A stretch of 64,000 bases of DNA from the NCBI RefSeq assembly GCF_003248355.1, contig NZ_QKWY01000001.1:1508001-1572000 (forward strand), given 5' to 3'. This document shows, in pieces, positions 44,684-53,232 of this stretch; position 1 is the stretch's first letter; the number at the start of each line of letters is the position of its first letter. The translations under genes were made by a program, and so were the position numbers. The DNA is from Streptomyces sp. AC1-42W. GTDB taxonomy: Bacteria > Actinomycetota > Actinomycetes > Streptomycetales > Streptomycetaceae. Below the pieces are notes generated by a model. That model searched no databases, was not told the DNA's origin, and saw only the letters and a list, made by a program, of their open reading frames with translations.

Positions 44684-47344
44684 ATGGACACCCCTGTTGC
44701 GCGTACGCCCCGGTGGCGGCGGCTGCTGCCGCGCACCCGAGGCCGTTGGACGGCGGCCGGTGCCGCGCTCCTGGCACTGGCCGGCGCGGGCACCTGGAGC
44801 GCCGCGGCCGACGACGGCGGGCCCGCCGTGCACCGCCAGGACCGGATGATGCACGTGAACGGGGTGACCCTGGACACCTCCTACTTCACGGCCGGCGGCG
44901 CCGGGCGCAGGCCCGCCGTGCTCATCGGCCACGGGTTCGGCGGCAGCAAGGCGGAGACCCGCGCACAGGCGGAGCGGCTCGCCCGCGACGGATACGCCGT
45001 GCTCACCTGGTCCGCGCGCGGCTTCGGCAAGTCGGGCGGAACCATCTCGCTGAACGCCCCGGACCGCGAGGTCAAGGACGTCTCACGGCTGATCGACTGG
45101 CTCGCCGGCCGCCCCGAGGTGCGCCTCGACGCCGAGGGCGACCCCCGCGTGGGCATCACCGGCGCGTCCTACGGCGGCGCCGTCTCTCTGCTCGCCGCGG
45201 GCCACGACCGCCGCGTCGACGCCATCGCCCCGCAGATCACCTACTGGAACCTCGCCGACGCGCTCTTCCCGGACGGGGTGTTCAAGAAACTCTGGGCCGG
45301 GATCTTCGTCAACTCCGGCGGCGGCTGCGGCAACTTCGAGAAGAAGCTCTGCGAGCTGTACGAACGGGTCGCCGTCAGCGGCAAGCCCGACGCCGCCGCG
45401 CGCACCCTGCTCGCCGAACGCTCCCCGAGCGCCGTCGCCGACCGGATCAAGGCCCCCGCCCTCATCGTCCAGGGCCAGACCGACTCCCTCTTCCCGCTCG
45501 GCCAGGCCGACGCCATGGCGAAGGCCATCGCCGCCAACGGCGCCCCCGTCTCCGTGGACTGGATCGCCGGCGGCCACGACGGCGGCGACCGCGAGACCGA
45601 CCGGGTCGAGAAGAGGATCGGCACCTGGTTCGACCGCTATCTGAAGGGGGAGGAGGGCGCCGACACCGGCCCCGCCTTCCGCACCACCCGCACCGGCGGC
45701 TTCGACTCCACCGACGGCGCCGCCCTCACCCGGGGCGCCACCGCCGACACCTACCCGGGGCTGCACAGCGGCGGGGTCCCCGTCGAACTGCGCGGCGAAC
45801 CGCAGAAGATCGCCAACCCGCCCGGCGGCAACCCGCCCGCCATCTCCGCGGTCCCCGGCGCCGGCGGCTCACTGGCCCGGCTCTCCACCTTCGGCCTCGG
45901 CCTCGCCCTCGACTTCCCCGGCCAGTACGCCCGCTTCGACTCCGCCCCGCTGACCACCACCCGCCGCGTCACCGGCGCCCCCACCGTCCGGGTCACCGTC
46001 GAGGCCGACCACGGCGACGCGGTCCTGTTCGGCAAGGTGTACGACGTCTCCCCGGACGGAAAGCGCCAGGTACTGCCCGCCCAGCTCGTCGCCCCGTACC
46101 GGATCACGCCCGAGCGGCAGGGCAAGCCGCTGGAGCTGACGCTGCCCGCGATCGACCACGAACTCGAAGCGGGCCACCGGCTCCGGCTCGTCCTCGCCAC
46201 GACCGACCTCGGCTACGCGTCCCCGGCCGCGCCGGCCACGTACACCGTCTCCCTCGAAGGGCCTCTCACGCTTCCCACCGCGCCCGGCCTCGAAACCGGC
46301 GCGGCCCCGCTGCCCTGGTGGACCTGGGGGCTGCCCGCCGCCGCGCTGGCCGCCGCCGCGGCCCTGCTGCTCACCGCCCGGCGCCGTACCGCGACGCCCG
46401 CACCCGATCCGGCACTCGCCGACGTACCGCTGCGGATCACCGGCCTGGCCAAGAAGTACGCCGGGTCCGCCGAGCGGTATGCCGTCCGCGACCTGTCCTT
46501 CCGGGTCGAGAAGGGGCAGGTGCTCGGCCTGCTCGGGCCCAACGGCGCCGGCAAGACGACGACACTGCGCATGCTCATGGGGCTCATCACCCCCGACGAC
46601 GGCGAGATCCGGGTCTTCGGCCAGGCCATCCGCCCCGGCGCGCCCGTGCTGTCCCGCGTCGGCTGCTTCGTCGAGGGCGCCGGCTTCCTCCCGCATCTGT
46701 CCGGCCGCGCCAATCTGGAGCTGTACTGGCAGGCCACCGGCCGCCCCGCCGAGGACGCGCACATCGAGGAGGCCCTGGAGATCGCCGGTCTCGGCGACGC
46801 CCTGGCCCGCGCCGTGCGCACCTACTCGCAGGGCATGCGGCAGCGCCTGGCCATCGCCCAGGCCATGCTCGGCATGCCGGACCTCCTCATCCTCGACGAA
46901 CCGACCAACGGGCTCGACCCGCCGCAGATCCGCGAGATGCGGGACGTGATGATCCGGTACGCGGCCGGCGGCCGCACCGTGATCGTCTCCAGCCACCTTC
47001 TGTCCGAGGTCGAGCAGTCCTGCACGCATCTGGTCGTCATGGATCGCGGCCGGCTCGTCCAGGCCGGCCCGGTCGCGGAGATCACCGGCTCCGGCGACAT
47101 GCTCCTGGTCACCGCGGCCGACCCGCTCACCGAACCCGTCGTGGACAAGATCGCCGCCCTGCCCGGCATCGGCTCCGCCGTGCGCACCGACGACGGCCAC
47201 GGCCTGCTGGTCCGGCTCGACGGGGCGACGGCGCCCGGCCTGGTCGCCGAACTGGTCCGCCTCGACGTGCCGCTGACCGGCGTCGGACCGCACCGCCGCC
47301 TGGAGGACGCCTTCCTCACCCTGATCTCCGGAGGCTCCGCATGA
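44684..47344 (+). CDS. Fusion of exported alpha/beta hydrolase with ABC ATPase
   Basis: An 886-residue two-part protein. Residues 1-45 are a membrane anchor. Residues about 60-330 form an alpha/beta hydrolase of the X-Pro dipeptidyl-peptidase/CocE type (LIGHGFGGSKAETR, nucleophile GITGASYGGAVSL, acid QGQTDSLFPL, His in AGGHDGGD), followed by a jelly-roll-like C-terminal hydrolase domain to about 535. A second membrane helix (WWTWGLPAAALAAAAALLLTA, about 545-565) leads to an ABC ATPase with Walker A GPNGAGKTTT, signature YSQGMRQRL and Walker B LLILDEPTNGLD. The hydrolase would lie outside and the ATPase inside. The permease gene overlaps its stop (ATGA), so this is one transport system with its own extracellular enzyme; substrate unknown. 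Confidence 0.88.
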   Translation: MDTPVARTPRWRRLLPRTRGRWTAAGAALLALAGAGTWSAAADDGGPAVHRQDRMMHVNGVTLDTSYFTAGGAGRRPAVLIGHGFGGSKAETRAQAERLARDGYAVLTWSARGFGKSGGTISLNAPDREVKDVSRLIDWLAGRPEVRLDAEGDPRVGITGASYGGAVSLLAAGHDRRVDAIAPQITYWNLADALFPDGVFKKLWAGIFVNSGGGCGNFEKKLCELYERVAVSGKPDAAARTLLAERSPSAVADRIKAPALIVQGQTDSLFPLGQADAMAKAIAANGAPVSVDWIAGGHDGGDRETDRVEKRIGTWFDRYLKGEEGADTGPAFRTTRTGGFDSTDGAALTRGATADTYPGLHSGGVPVELRGEPQKIANPPGGNPPAISAVPGAGGSLARLSTFGLGLALDFPGQYARFDSAPLTTTRRVTGAPTVRVTVEADHGDAVLFGKVYDVSPDGKRQVLPAQLVAPYRITPERQGKPLELTLPAIDHELEAGHRLRLVLATTDLGYASPAAPATYTVSLEGPLTLPTAPGLETGAAPLPWWTWGLPAAALAAAAALLLTARRRTATPAPDPALADVPLRITGLAKKYAGSAERYAVRDLSFRVEKGQVLGLLGPNGAGKTTTLRMLMGLITPDDGEIRVFGQAIRPGAPVLSRVGCFVEGAGFLPHLSGRANLELYWQATGRPAEDAHIEEALEIAGLGDALARAVRTYSQGMRQRLAIAQAMLGMPDLLILDEPTNGLDPPQIREMRDVMIRYAAGGRTVIVSSHLLSEVEQSCTHLVVMDRGRLVQAGPVAEITGSGDMLLVTAADPLTEPVVDKIAALPGIGSAVRTDDGHGLLVRLDGATAPGLVAELVRLDVPLTGVGPHRRLEDAFLTLISGGSA

Positions 47345-48219
47345 GCACCGCCGCCGACCTCACCACGGCCCCCGAGGCCCCCGGCTACCGCGCCCGCCAC
47401 ACGCTCCCGCTGCGCGTGGAGGCGGTACGGCAGCTGCGCCGCCGCCGCACGCTGCTCATGGGCACAGTGCTGGCCGCGCTGCCGTTCGTCCTGATCATCG
47501 CGTTCGCCATCGGCGGCACCCCGGACGGCGGGCCCGGCGGCGACGACCGCATCACGCTGATGGACACCGCCACCGCGTCCGCCGCCAACTTCGCCGCCAC
47601 CTGCCTGTTCGTCTCGGCGGGCTTCCTGCTCGTCGTCCCGGTCGCGCTGTTCTGCGGCGACACCGTGGCGTCCGAGGCGAGCTGGTCCTCGCTGCGCTAT
47701 CTGCTGGCCGCGCCCGTGCCCCGGAGCAGGCTGCTGTGGAGCAAGCTCGTCGTCGCGCTGGGCTTCAGCCTCGCCGCGATGGTGCTGCTGCCGCTCGTCG
47801 CGCTCGCGGCCGGCGCGGCGGCGTACGGCTGGGGGCCGCTGGAGCTGCCGACCGGGGGGACGCTGGCGGCCGGGGACGCGGTGCCGCGCCTCGTGCTCGT
47901 CGTCGCGTTCGTCTTCGTGTCCCAACTGGTGACCGCCGGGCTGGCGTTCTGGCTGTCGACGCGGACCGACGCCCCGCTCGGCGCGGTCGGCGGCGCGGTG
48001 GGGCTCACCATCGTCGGCAATGTGCTCGACGCGGTGACCGCGCTCGGCTCCTGGCGCGAGCTGCTGCCCGCCCACTGGCAGTTCGCCTGGGCCGACGCCC
48101 TCCAGCCCGCCATCGAGTGGGGCGGCATGGCCAAGGGCGCGGCCGTATCGGTGAGTTATGCCCTGATCCTGCTCGCCTTCGCCTTCCGGGGATTCAGTCG
48201 TAAGGACATCGTGTCCTGA
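47341..48219 (+). CDS. ABC transporter permease (ABC-2 type)
   Basis: A 292-residue membrane protein with about six helices: RRTLLMGTVLAALPFVLIIAFAIGG, then FAATCLFVSAGFLLVVPVALFCG, a short conserved motif WSSLRYLLAAPVPRSRLLWSKL before the next helix, and three more. The RYLLAAPVPRSRLL loop is typical of ABC-2-type permeases and contacts the ATPase. Its start overlaps the stop of the hydrolase-ATPase fusion gene, so the two form one exporter or lipid/peptide transporter. Short gap to the next, separately promoted, lipoprotein gene. Confidence 0.88.
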   Translation: MSTAADLTTAPEAPGYRARHTLPLRVEAVRQLRRRRTLLMGTVLAALPFVLIIAFAIGGTPDGGPGGDDRITLMDTATASAANFAATCLFVSAGFLLVVPVALFCGDTVASEASWSSLRYLLAAPVPRSRLLWSKLVVALGFSLAAMVLLPLVALAAGAAAYGWGPLELPTGGTLAAGDAVPRLVLVVAFVFVSQLVTAGLAFWLSTRTDAPLGAVGGAVGLTIVGNVLDAVTALGSWRELLPAHWQFAWADALQPAIEWGGMAKGAAVSVSYALILLAFAFRGFSRKDIVS

Positions 48220-48351
48220 CCTTGACATTCCGCCCGTTGTGCGCTTCCTGTTGCCGCATCGAGATCGTTCCGCAACGCTTTCCGCCGGTCCTGCGGCCCC
48301 CCTCGCGCGTCACATGCACAAGTGCTGACGTGACGACACAGGGGGTACGGA

Positions 48352-49971
48352 ATGGAACGCCGCACACGGAATCACCGGCGGAGGCATCAGGGGGCGCTCG
48401 GGCTGCTGCTCGCGGCCGGCGTGCTGCTCACCGGCTGCTCGGGCGAGCCGGGCCGGGACGCGGCCTCCTCGGCCGACCGCCGCGCCGGAGCGCCCGCGCC
48501 CGCACCCGCGCCCGCCGGCACCAAGGGGGCGACGGACGATCTGCGGGCCGGGCCGACGGACGGGCCGAACGGCGGCCCCACGGACGGCCCCGACCGGCTC
48601 AAGGGCCCCGACGCACCGGACTACCTGTCCACCTTCGCGCTGGACGTGGACACCGCCTCGTACGGCTACGCCCGCCGCACCCTCGCAGACGGGCGGCTGC
48701 CCGGTGCGCAGAGCGTGCGGCCGGAGGAGTTCGTCAACAGCTTCCGGCAGGGCTACCACCGGCCCACCGGCAACGGCTTCTCGGTCTCGGTGGACGGCGC
48801 CCGGGCGGGCGGCGAGGACGGCGACTGGTCGCTGGTCCGGGTCGGGCTGGCCACCAGGGCGGCGCCCAGCAGCGCCGACCGGCCCCCGGCCGCCCTCACC
48901 TTCGTCGTGGACGTCTCCGGCTCGATGAACTCGCCCGACCGGCTCGGGCTCGTGAAGACCTCGCTCGGCATCCTCACCGACGAACTGCGGGACGACGACT
49001 CGATCAGCCTGGTCACCTTCAGCGACGAGGCGGAGACCGTCCTGCCCATGACCCGGCTGAAGGGCCACCGGGGCGAGGTCCGCGACGCGGTCGACTCCCT
49101 GGAGCCCGGCTCCTCCACCAACGTCGGCGCCGGCGTGGAGCGCGGCTACGAGGAGGCCGTCGAGGGCCTGCGCAAGGGCGCCAACAACCGGGTCGTCCTG
49201 CTCTCCGACGCACTGGCCAACACCGGCGAAACCCAGGCGGACGACATCCTCGAACGCATCGACTCCGCCCGCCGCGAGCACGGCATCACCCTGTTCGGCG
49301 TGGGCGTCGGCAGCGAGTACGGCGACGCCTTCATGGAGGAGCTGACCAACAAGGGCGACGGCCACACCACCTACGTCTCCGACGAGGAGCAGGCCCGCAA
49401 GGTCTTCGTCGACCAGCTCCCGGCCCACCTCGAACTGACCGCCCGCGACGCCAAGGCGCAGGTCGCGTTCGACCCGGAGACCGTCGAGAAGTTCAAGCTG
49501 ATCGGCTACGAGAACCGCAAGGTCGCCGACGACGACTTCCGCGACGACAGCGTGGACGGCGGCGAGGTCGGCCCCGGCCACACGGTGACCGCCCTGTACG
49601 CGGTGCACCTGCGCGACGGCGCCTCCGGCCATGTCGCCACCGCCACGGTGCGCTGGCTCGACCCCAAGACCCGTACCCCGCACGAGAAGACCGGCTCGGT
49701 GGAGACCGGCGCGGTCACCGGCAAGCTGTGGGGCGGCCGCAGCGACCGGCTCCAGGTCACGGCGGTGGCCGCCTACTTCGCGGAGAACCTGCGCGGCGGC
49801 AGCCTGCCCGGCGCCCCCGGCCTCGGCGAACTCGCCGCGCGGGCAGGCAAGCTGGCCACGCGTACGGAGGACTCCTCGGTCTCCAAGCTCGCCGACGCGA
49901 TCAGCCGCGCCGACCGGCTCAAGGGCGGCGGGGACGCCGCGGAGGACACCGGAGAGGGCGAGATGGACTGA
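48352..49971 (+). CDS. VWA-domain lipoprotein (YfbK-like)
   Basis: A 539-residue surface lipoprotein: lipobox LLTGCSG, a disordered Ala/Pro/Gly/Asp region to about 80, a YfbK-type N-terminal block (YLSTFALDVDTASYGYARRTLADGRLP, VRPEEFVNSF), a von Willebrand factor A domain with an intact MIDAS (VVDVSGSMN, then SSTNVGAG and LLSDALAN), and the C-terminal domain DUF3520. VWA domains mediate metal-dependent protein binding; the family is poorly characterised. The ATG has AGGGGG about 7-12 bases upstream. Likely its own promoter in 48220-48351. Confidence 0.88.
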   Translation: MERRTRNHRRRHQGALGLLLAAGVLLTGCSGEPGRDAASSADRRAGAPAPAPAPAGTKGATDDLRAGPTDGPNGGPTDGPDRLKGPDAPDYLSTFALDVDTASYGYARRTLADGRLPGAQSVRPEEFVNSFRQGYHRPTGNGFSVSVDGARAGGEDGDWSLVRVGLATRAAPSSADRPPAALTFVVDVSGSMNSPDRLGLVKTSLGILTDELRDDDSISLVTFSDEAETVLPMTRLKGHRGEVRDAVDSLEPGSSTNVGAGVERGYEEAVEGLRKGANNRVVLLSDALANTGETQADDILERIDSARREHGITLFGVGVGSEYGDAFMEELTNKGDGHTTYVSDEEQARKVFVDQLPAHLELTARDAKAQVAFDPETVEKFKLIGYENRKVADDDFRDDSVDGGEVGPGHTVTALYAVHLRDGASGHVATATVRWLDPKTRTPHEKTGSVETGAVTGKLWGGRSDRLQVTAVAAYFAENLRGGSLPGAPGLGELAARAGKLATRTEDSSVSKLADAISRADRLKGGGDAAEDTGEGEMD

Positions 49972-50050
49972 CGCCGCGCACCGGGGAGCGGTTCGCACAC
50001 ATCTGCGAAATCAGGCGGTGCGGTCGCTCCCCGCAGGCCATGATGGGCCC

Positions 50051-50500
50051 ATGGCCTCGCTGTTCCTGACCCTCGCCGTGCTCACGACCGGCCTCTACGC
50101 CGGATTCCTGCTGACCTTCCTCATCGCGGTGATGCCCGGCCTCGCGGTCCTGCCCGACGCCGGATTCACGGCCGCGATGCGCCGCTTCAACGAGAAGGTC
50201 CCCGGCCCGGTCTTCCTGCTGCTCTTCCTCGGCGTGATCGCCTTCCCGGCCGTCCCCGTCTTCACGGAGACCGGCGAGGACACCTGGCCCCTGCTGCTCG
50301 CCGCGCTGGTCTGCGCCGTGGCCTCCCACCTGATCACGGTCGCGGGCAACATCCCGCTGAACAACGCCCTCGCGCAGTCCGAGGGCGGCGACGACACGGC
50401 GGCCCGCACCGCGTTCGAGGCCCGGTGGAACACCTTCCACCGCATCCGCACGGTCCTGTCCCTGGCGGCGTTCGCGCTGCTGGCGGTGGCGGCCGGCTGA
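50051..50500 (+). CDS. DUF1772 (anthrone oxygenase-like) membrane protein
   Basis: A 149-residue protein with four membrane helices (SLFLTLAVLTTGLYAGFLL, FLLLFLGVIAFPAVPVF, LLLAALVCAVASHLITV, VLSLAAFALLAVA) and the DUF1772 signature around NIPLNNALA and FEARWNTFHRIRTVLS. Related proteins include noncofactor anthrone oxygenases of aromatic polyketide pathways, but most actinomycete members are isolated and uncharacterised, as here. Confidence 0.85.
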   Translation: MASLFLTLAVLTTGLYAGFLLTFLIAVMPGLAVLPDAGFTAAMRRFNEKVPGPVFLLLFLGVIAFPAVPVFTETGEDTWPLLLAALVCAVASHLITVAGNIPLNNALAQSEGGDDTAARTAFEARWNTFHRIRTVLSLAAFALLAVAAG

Positions 50501-50634
50501 CGGGTCCTTCGGTACCTCTCGTCCCGAAGGCCCTGAAGACCCCGAACACCCCGAAGCCGCAGAAGGCGGTACTTTCAGCCGTTTTTGGCGGAGACCCGAT
50601 CAAGCCCTTGAGGGGGTGACCCCGGCTCGTATTT

Positions 50635-50650
50635 TCTACAGCAGTGTAGA
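50635..50650. promoter_or_regulatory. ArsR-type operator copy 1
   Basis: TCTACA-GCAG-TGTAGA, 6-bp arms, 42 bases before the small HhH-like gene. The same palindrome occurs at 51349-51364 (arsR promoter) and 54318-54337 (terB). Confidence 0.75.
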
Positions 50651-50691
50651 GGGTGCGGCGGTCGCACCCGCTCGTTCCCGGAGGGTTGGAC

Positions 50692-50910
50692 ATGGCTTCG
50701 ATCGATCTCGGCAAGGTGCTGGACTCGGCATGGGCGGACAAGGAGTTGTCGGAGATCCTGGCCGCGCCGGTGGCCGCTCTGAAGGGCGTGTCCGACCGGG
50801 ACGGTGAGCTGCTGGACGAGGCGTTCGGCGTCAAGACCGTGGCGGACCTGGCCTCGCTGAAGTACGTACGGTGGGCGCAGGCGCTGGCCGCGCTGGGCGC
50901 CACCAAGTAG
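50692..50910 (+). CDS. 72-residue helix-hairpin-helix-like small protein
   Basis: Start ATG 50692 with GGAGGG 6-11 bases upstream. The product is all-helical and acidic: MASIDLGKVLDSAWADKEL, then APVAALKGVSDRDGELLDEAFGVKTVADLAS, read in parts, and YVRWAQALAALGATK. The segment ALKGVSDRDGELLDEAFGVKTVADLA resembles a helix-hairpin-helix module (compare RNA polymerase alpha C-terminal or Pol beta types), so nucleic-acid or protein binding is possible. Control by the ArsR protein encoded next to it is suggested by the shared operator. Confidence 0.78.
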   Translation: MASIDLGKVLDSAWADKELSEILAAPVAALKGVSDRDGELLDEAFGVKTVADLASLKYVRWAQALAALGATK

Positions 50911-50953
50911 CGCGGCCTCGCCGCCCGGCCGGGTGGCGCTCCGGCCGGCGGTG

Positions 50954-51343
50954 TCAGCCGCCGGCCGCTCCCCGGCCGGTGGCGTCGCCCTGGCGTGCGG
51001 CCAGTCGTTCGGCCGCCCGCCGGACCTCGGTGAGCGCCTGCGACTCCTCGGTGAAGTACACCTGCCGCCGCCCCTCCCTGCGGGAGTCGACGAACCCGGC
51101 CCGCCGCAGGGTGAACAGGTGCTGGCTCACCGTGGACGCGGCTCCGCCCACCTGCTCCACCAGGCGCGTCACATCGCTCGGTCCCTGGGTGAGGACCTGG
51201 AGGATGCGCAGGCGCGCGGGGGAGGCGAGGGCGGCGAAGACCCTGGCGACGGTGTCCGTGCCCGCGCCCGGAGCGTCGCCGAGGTCGCCGGTTCCTGTCG
51301 TGTCCACCTGTTCGTATCCCGTCCGCCGGCCGTCGCCCCTCAT
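50954..51343 (-). CDS. ArsR-family transcriptional regulator
   Basis: A 129-residue winged-helix regulator: VARVFAALASPARLRILQVLTQGPSDVTRLVEQVGGAASTVSQHLFTLRRAGFVDSRREGRRQVYF, read in parts, is a canonical ArsR domain. No CxC metal motif is seen, so metal sensing is unlikely. The ATG at 51343 begins only 5 bases after the operator and has no upstream ribosome site; translation is either leaderless or starts later, for example at GTG 51307 (VDTTGTGDLG). Three identical-type palindromes here, before the small HhH gene and before terB, indicate it represses itself and these neighbours. Confidence 0.88.
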   Translation of the reverse strand: MRGDGRRTGYEQVDTTGTGDLGDAPGAGTDTVARVFAALASPARLRILQVLTQGPSDVTRLVEQVGGAASTVSQHLFTLRRAGFVDSRREGRRQVYFTEESQALTEVRRAAERLAARQGDATGRGAAGG

Positions 51344-51348
51344 ATGCT

Positions 51349-51364
51349 TCTACACAAGTGTAGA
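51349..51364. promoter_or_regulatory. ArsR-type operator copy 2 (arsR promoter)
   Basis: TCTACA-CAAG-TGTAGA immediately upstream of the arsR start. Before the IS200/IS605 insertion the same site would also have faced spo0M on the plus strand. Confidence 0.75.
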
Positions 51365-51482
51365 CGGTCGCTGGTCGCGGCGGCCGAAGTGCTGTACTGC
51401 ACAAGCCGTCCCTCTCTTCGGAGGGAATCCCCTCCTTTGGGTGGGGAGGGAATCCGATCTCGGAATTGCTCTCACCCGCAGG

Positions 51483-51911
51483 TCACAGCGGACGTTTTTG
51501 CTGCTCGATGTACTGTTTGACGATCTCCAACGGCGCTCCGCCGCAGGACCCGGCGAAGTAGGAGCCGGACCAGAACCGGCCGTGCACGGTGGCCCGGTTG
51601 ACGTGGTCGGTGAACTCGGCGCGCAAGTATCGTGAGCTGACGCCCTTGAGGCTGTTGACGAGGTTGGACAGGGCGACCTTCGGTGGATAGTGCACCAGCA
51701 GGTGCACATGGTCTTCCTCGCCGTTGAACTCGATCAGGTCCGCCTCGAAGTCCTTGCAGACGTTCCGCATGATCTCTTCGCACCTGGTCAGCATCTCGTC
51801 GTTGAAGACGTTCCGCCGGTACTTGGTTACGAAAACCAAGTGGGCGTGGAGGTTGTATACGACGTGACGACCCCGGCGGATGTCGACGTTTGGTTCCCAG
51901 CGTGGTGACAT
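51483..51911 (-). CDS. tnpA: IS200/IS605 TnpA (Y1 HUH transposase)
   Basis: A 142-residue single-strand transposase. Visible: GRHVVYNLHAHLVFVTKYRR at the N-terminus, the HUH metal motif in EEDHVHLLVHYPP, VNSLKGVSSRYLR and the nucleophilic Tyr in VKQYIEQQK. Length and motifs match functional family members; no disruption is seen. It cuts and joins single-stranded DNA at the element ends during replication. Confidence 0.94.
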   Translation of the reverse strand: MSPRWEPNVDIRRGRHVVYNLHAHLVFVTKYRRNVFNDEMLTRCEEIMRNVCKDFEADLIEFNGEEDHVHLLVHYPPKVALSNLVNSLKGVSSRYLRAEFTDHVNRATVHGRFWSGSYFAGSCGGAPLEIVKQYIEQQKRPL

Positions 51912-51962
51912 ACACCAAGCGTAGTATGATCACTGAGCAGACTTCGGAAGGGGGTGGGCCGG

Positions 51963-53177
51963 GTGATCCGTGCGTACAAGTTCCTCATGCGGCCCACCGT
52001 GGGCCAGCAGGCCGCTTTGGGCGAGATACTGCGGGATCACTGCGGCCTCTACAACGGGGCCTTGCAGGAACGCCGCGACGCTTACCGGCACACCTCGAAG
52101 ACGAGCATCAAGTACGGGATGCAGTCCGCCCAGCTGAAGGAGATCCGGGCGTTCGACCCCGAGCGGCACGGCCGGTGGTCGTTCAACTCGCAGCAGGCAA
52201 CGCTTCGCCGCTTGGACAAGGCGTTCGCCGCGTTCTTCCGCCGCATCAAGGCCGGGGGCACGCCCGGCTATCCGCGTTTCCGTGGAGTGAACTGGTTCGA
52301 CACGGTCGACTTTCCCAAGGACGGTGACGGCTGCCGTTGGGACTCCACCCCGCACGACCCCGTCACCCGCGTCCGCTTCCAAGGCGTCGGGCACGTCAAG
52401 GTCAACCAGCACCGTGCCGTGGTCGGCAAGGTCAAGACGGTGTCCGTCAAGCGCGAAGGCCGTAAGTGGTTCGTTGTGCTGACCGCTGAACAGGCGCAGC
52501 CCGAGCCGCTTCCAGAGACCGGCAGCGTGGTCGGCATCGACATGGGCATCGCCTCGTTCCTCACCACATCCAACGGTGAGCATGTCCTCAACCCGCGTCA
52601 CGCCCGCAAGGCCGCCGCCAAACTCGAAGCAGCGCAGAAGGCACTGAGCCGGTTCGGCCGGGTGCGCCGCGACAAGCGCACCGCCAACCACCAGCGAACC
52701 GTCGAACGCGTCGCCACCCTGCACCGCAAGGTGCGACGCCGGCGCCTCGACCACGCGCACAAGACCGCGCTCAGTCTCGTACGCAAGCATGATCTCATCG
52801 CGCACGAAGACCTCACGATCCGCAACATGAGCATGACCGCCCAGCCGAAGCCCGACCTCGACAAGCCGGGCGCGTTCCTGCCCAACGGGGCCGCCGCCAA
52901 GACCGGGCTCAACCGCTCGATAGCTGACGCCGGTTGGGGGGTGTTCCTGACGATTCTGCACGCCAAGGCTGAAAGCGCCGGACGGGAAGTGATCGCCGTG
53001 GACCCCCGCAACACCTCCCGCCAATGCCCCGAATGCGGGCACACCGCCAAGGAGAACCGGCCCACCCAGGAGAAGTTCCACTGCGTGTCGTGCGGCCACA
53101 CCGCGCACGCCGACGTCGTGGGAGCAACCAACGTTCTACGGGCCGGGCTGGCCCGTCGCAACGCCAACCAGGCATAG
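51963..53177 (+). CDS. tnpB: IS200/IS605 TnpB (RNA-guided nuclease, RuvC type)
   Basis: A 404-residue TnpB. The GTG at 51963 (VIRAYKFLMRPTVGQQ) with GGGGGTGGG upstream is the usual start. The split RuvC active site is complete: Asp in VVGIDMGIASF, Glu in IAHEDLTIRNM, Asp in HADVVGATNVLRAG; the zinc ribbon is CPECGHTAKEN...CVSCGH. TnpB proteins are programmable nucleases guided by an RNA made from the 3' end of the element, acting to retain the element at its donor site. All catalytic residues are present, so activity is possible. Confidence 0.94.
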   Translation: MIRAYKFLMRPTVGQQAALGEILRDHCGLYNGALQERRDAYRHTSKTSIKYGMQSAQLKEIRAFDPERHGRWSFNSQQATLRRLDKAFAAFFRRIKAGGTPGYPRFRGVNWFDTVDFPKDGDGCRWDSTPHDPVTRVRFQGVGHVKVNQHRAVVGKVKTVSVKREGRKWFVVLTAEQAQPEPLPETGSVVGIDMGIASFLTTSNGEHVLNPRHARKAAAKLEAAQKALSRFGRVRRDKRTANHQRTVERVATLHRKVRRRRLDHAHKTALSLVRKHDLIAHEDLTIRNMSMTAQPKPDLDKPGAFLPNGAAAKTGLNRSIADAGWGVFLTILHAKAESAGREVIAVDPRNTSRQCPECGHTAKENRPTQEKFHCVSCGHTAHADVVGATNVLRAGLARRNANQA

Positions 53178-53184
53178 CGAGAAG

Positions 53185-53204
53185 CCACCCCCTTCAGGGG
53201 GTGG
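53185..53204 (+). ncRNA. Right-end hairpin, probable 3' part of the TnpB guide RNA
   Basis: CCACCCCC-TTCA-GGGGGTGG lies directly after the tnpB stop. In IS200/IS605 elements the guide RNA covers the 3' end of tnpB and this hairpin, and its guide is the flanking host DNA beyond the end. Here that flank would be ATGAAGGAGTGAACGC, the leader of spo0M. Confidence 0.5.
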
Positions 53205-53232
53205 AGGAGTCACATGAAGGAGTGAACGCCCG

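Larger units (their letters stand above)
51395..53211. mobile_element. IS200/IS605-family insertion sequence (complete gene set)
   Basis: Divergent tnpA (minus) and tnpB (plus) with subterminal hairpins. The right end is given by the hairpin CCACCCCC-TTCA-GGGGGTGG (53185-53204) and the following GAGTCAC. The left end is approximate: 51405-51455 has imperfect hairpins and two copies of GGAGGGAATCC (51420-51430, 51445-51455). The element lies between the arsR operator and the spo0M ribosome-binding site. Both transposon proteins appear intact. Confidence 0.78.
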
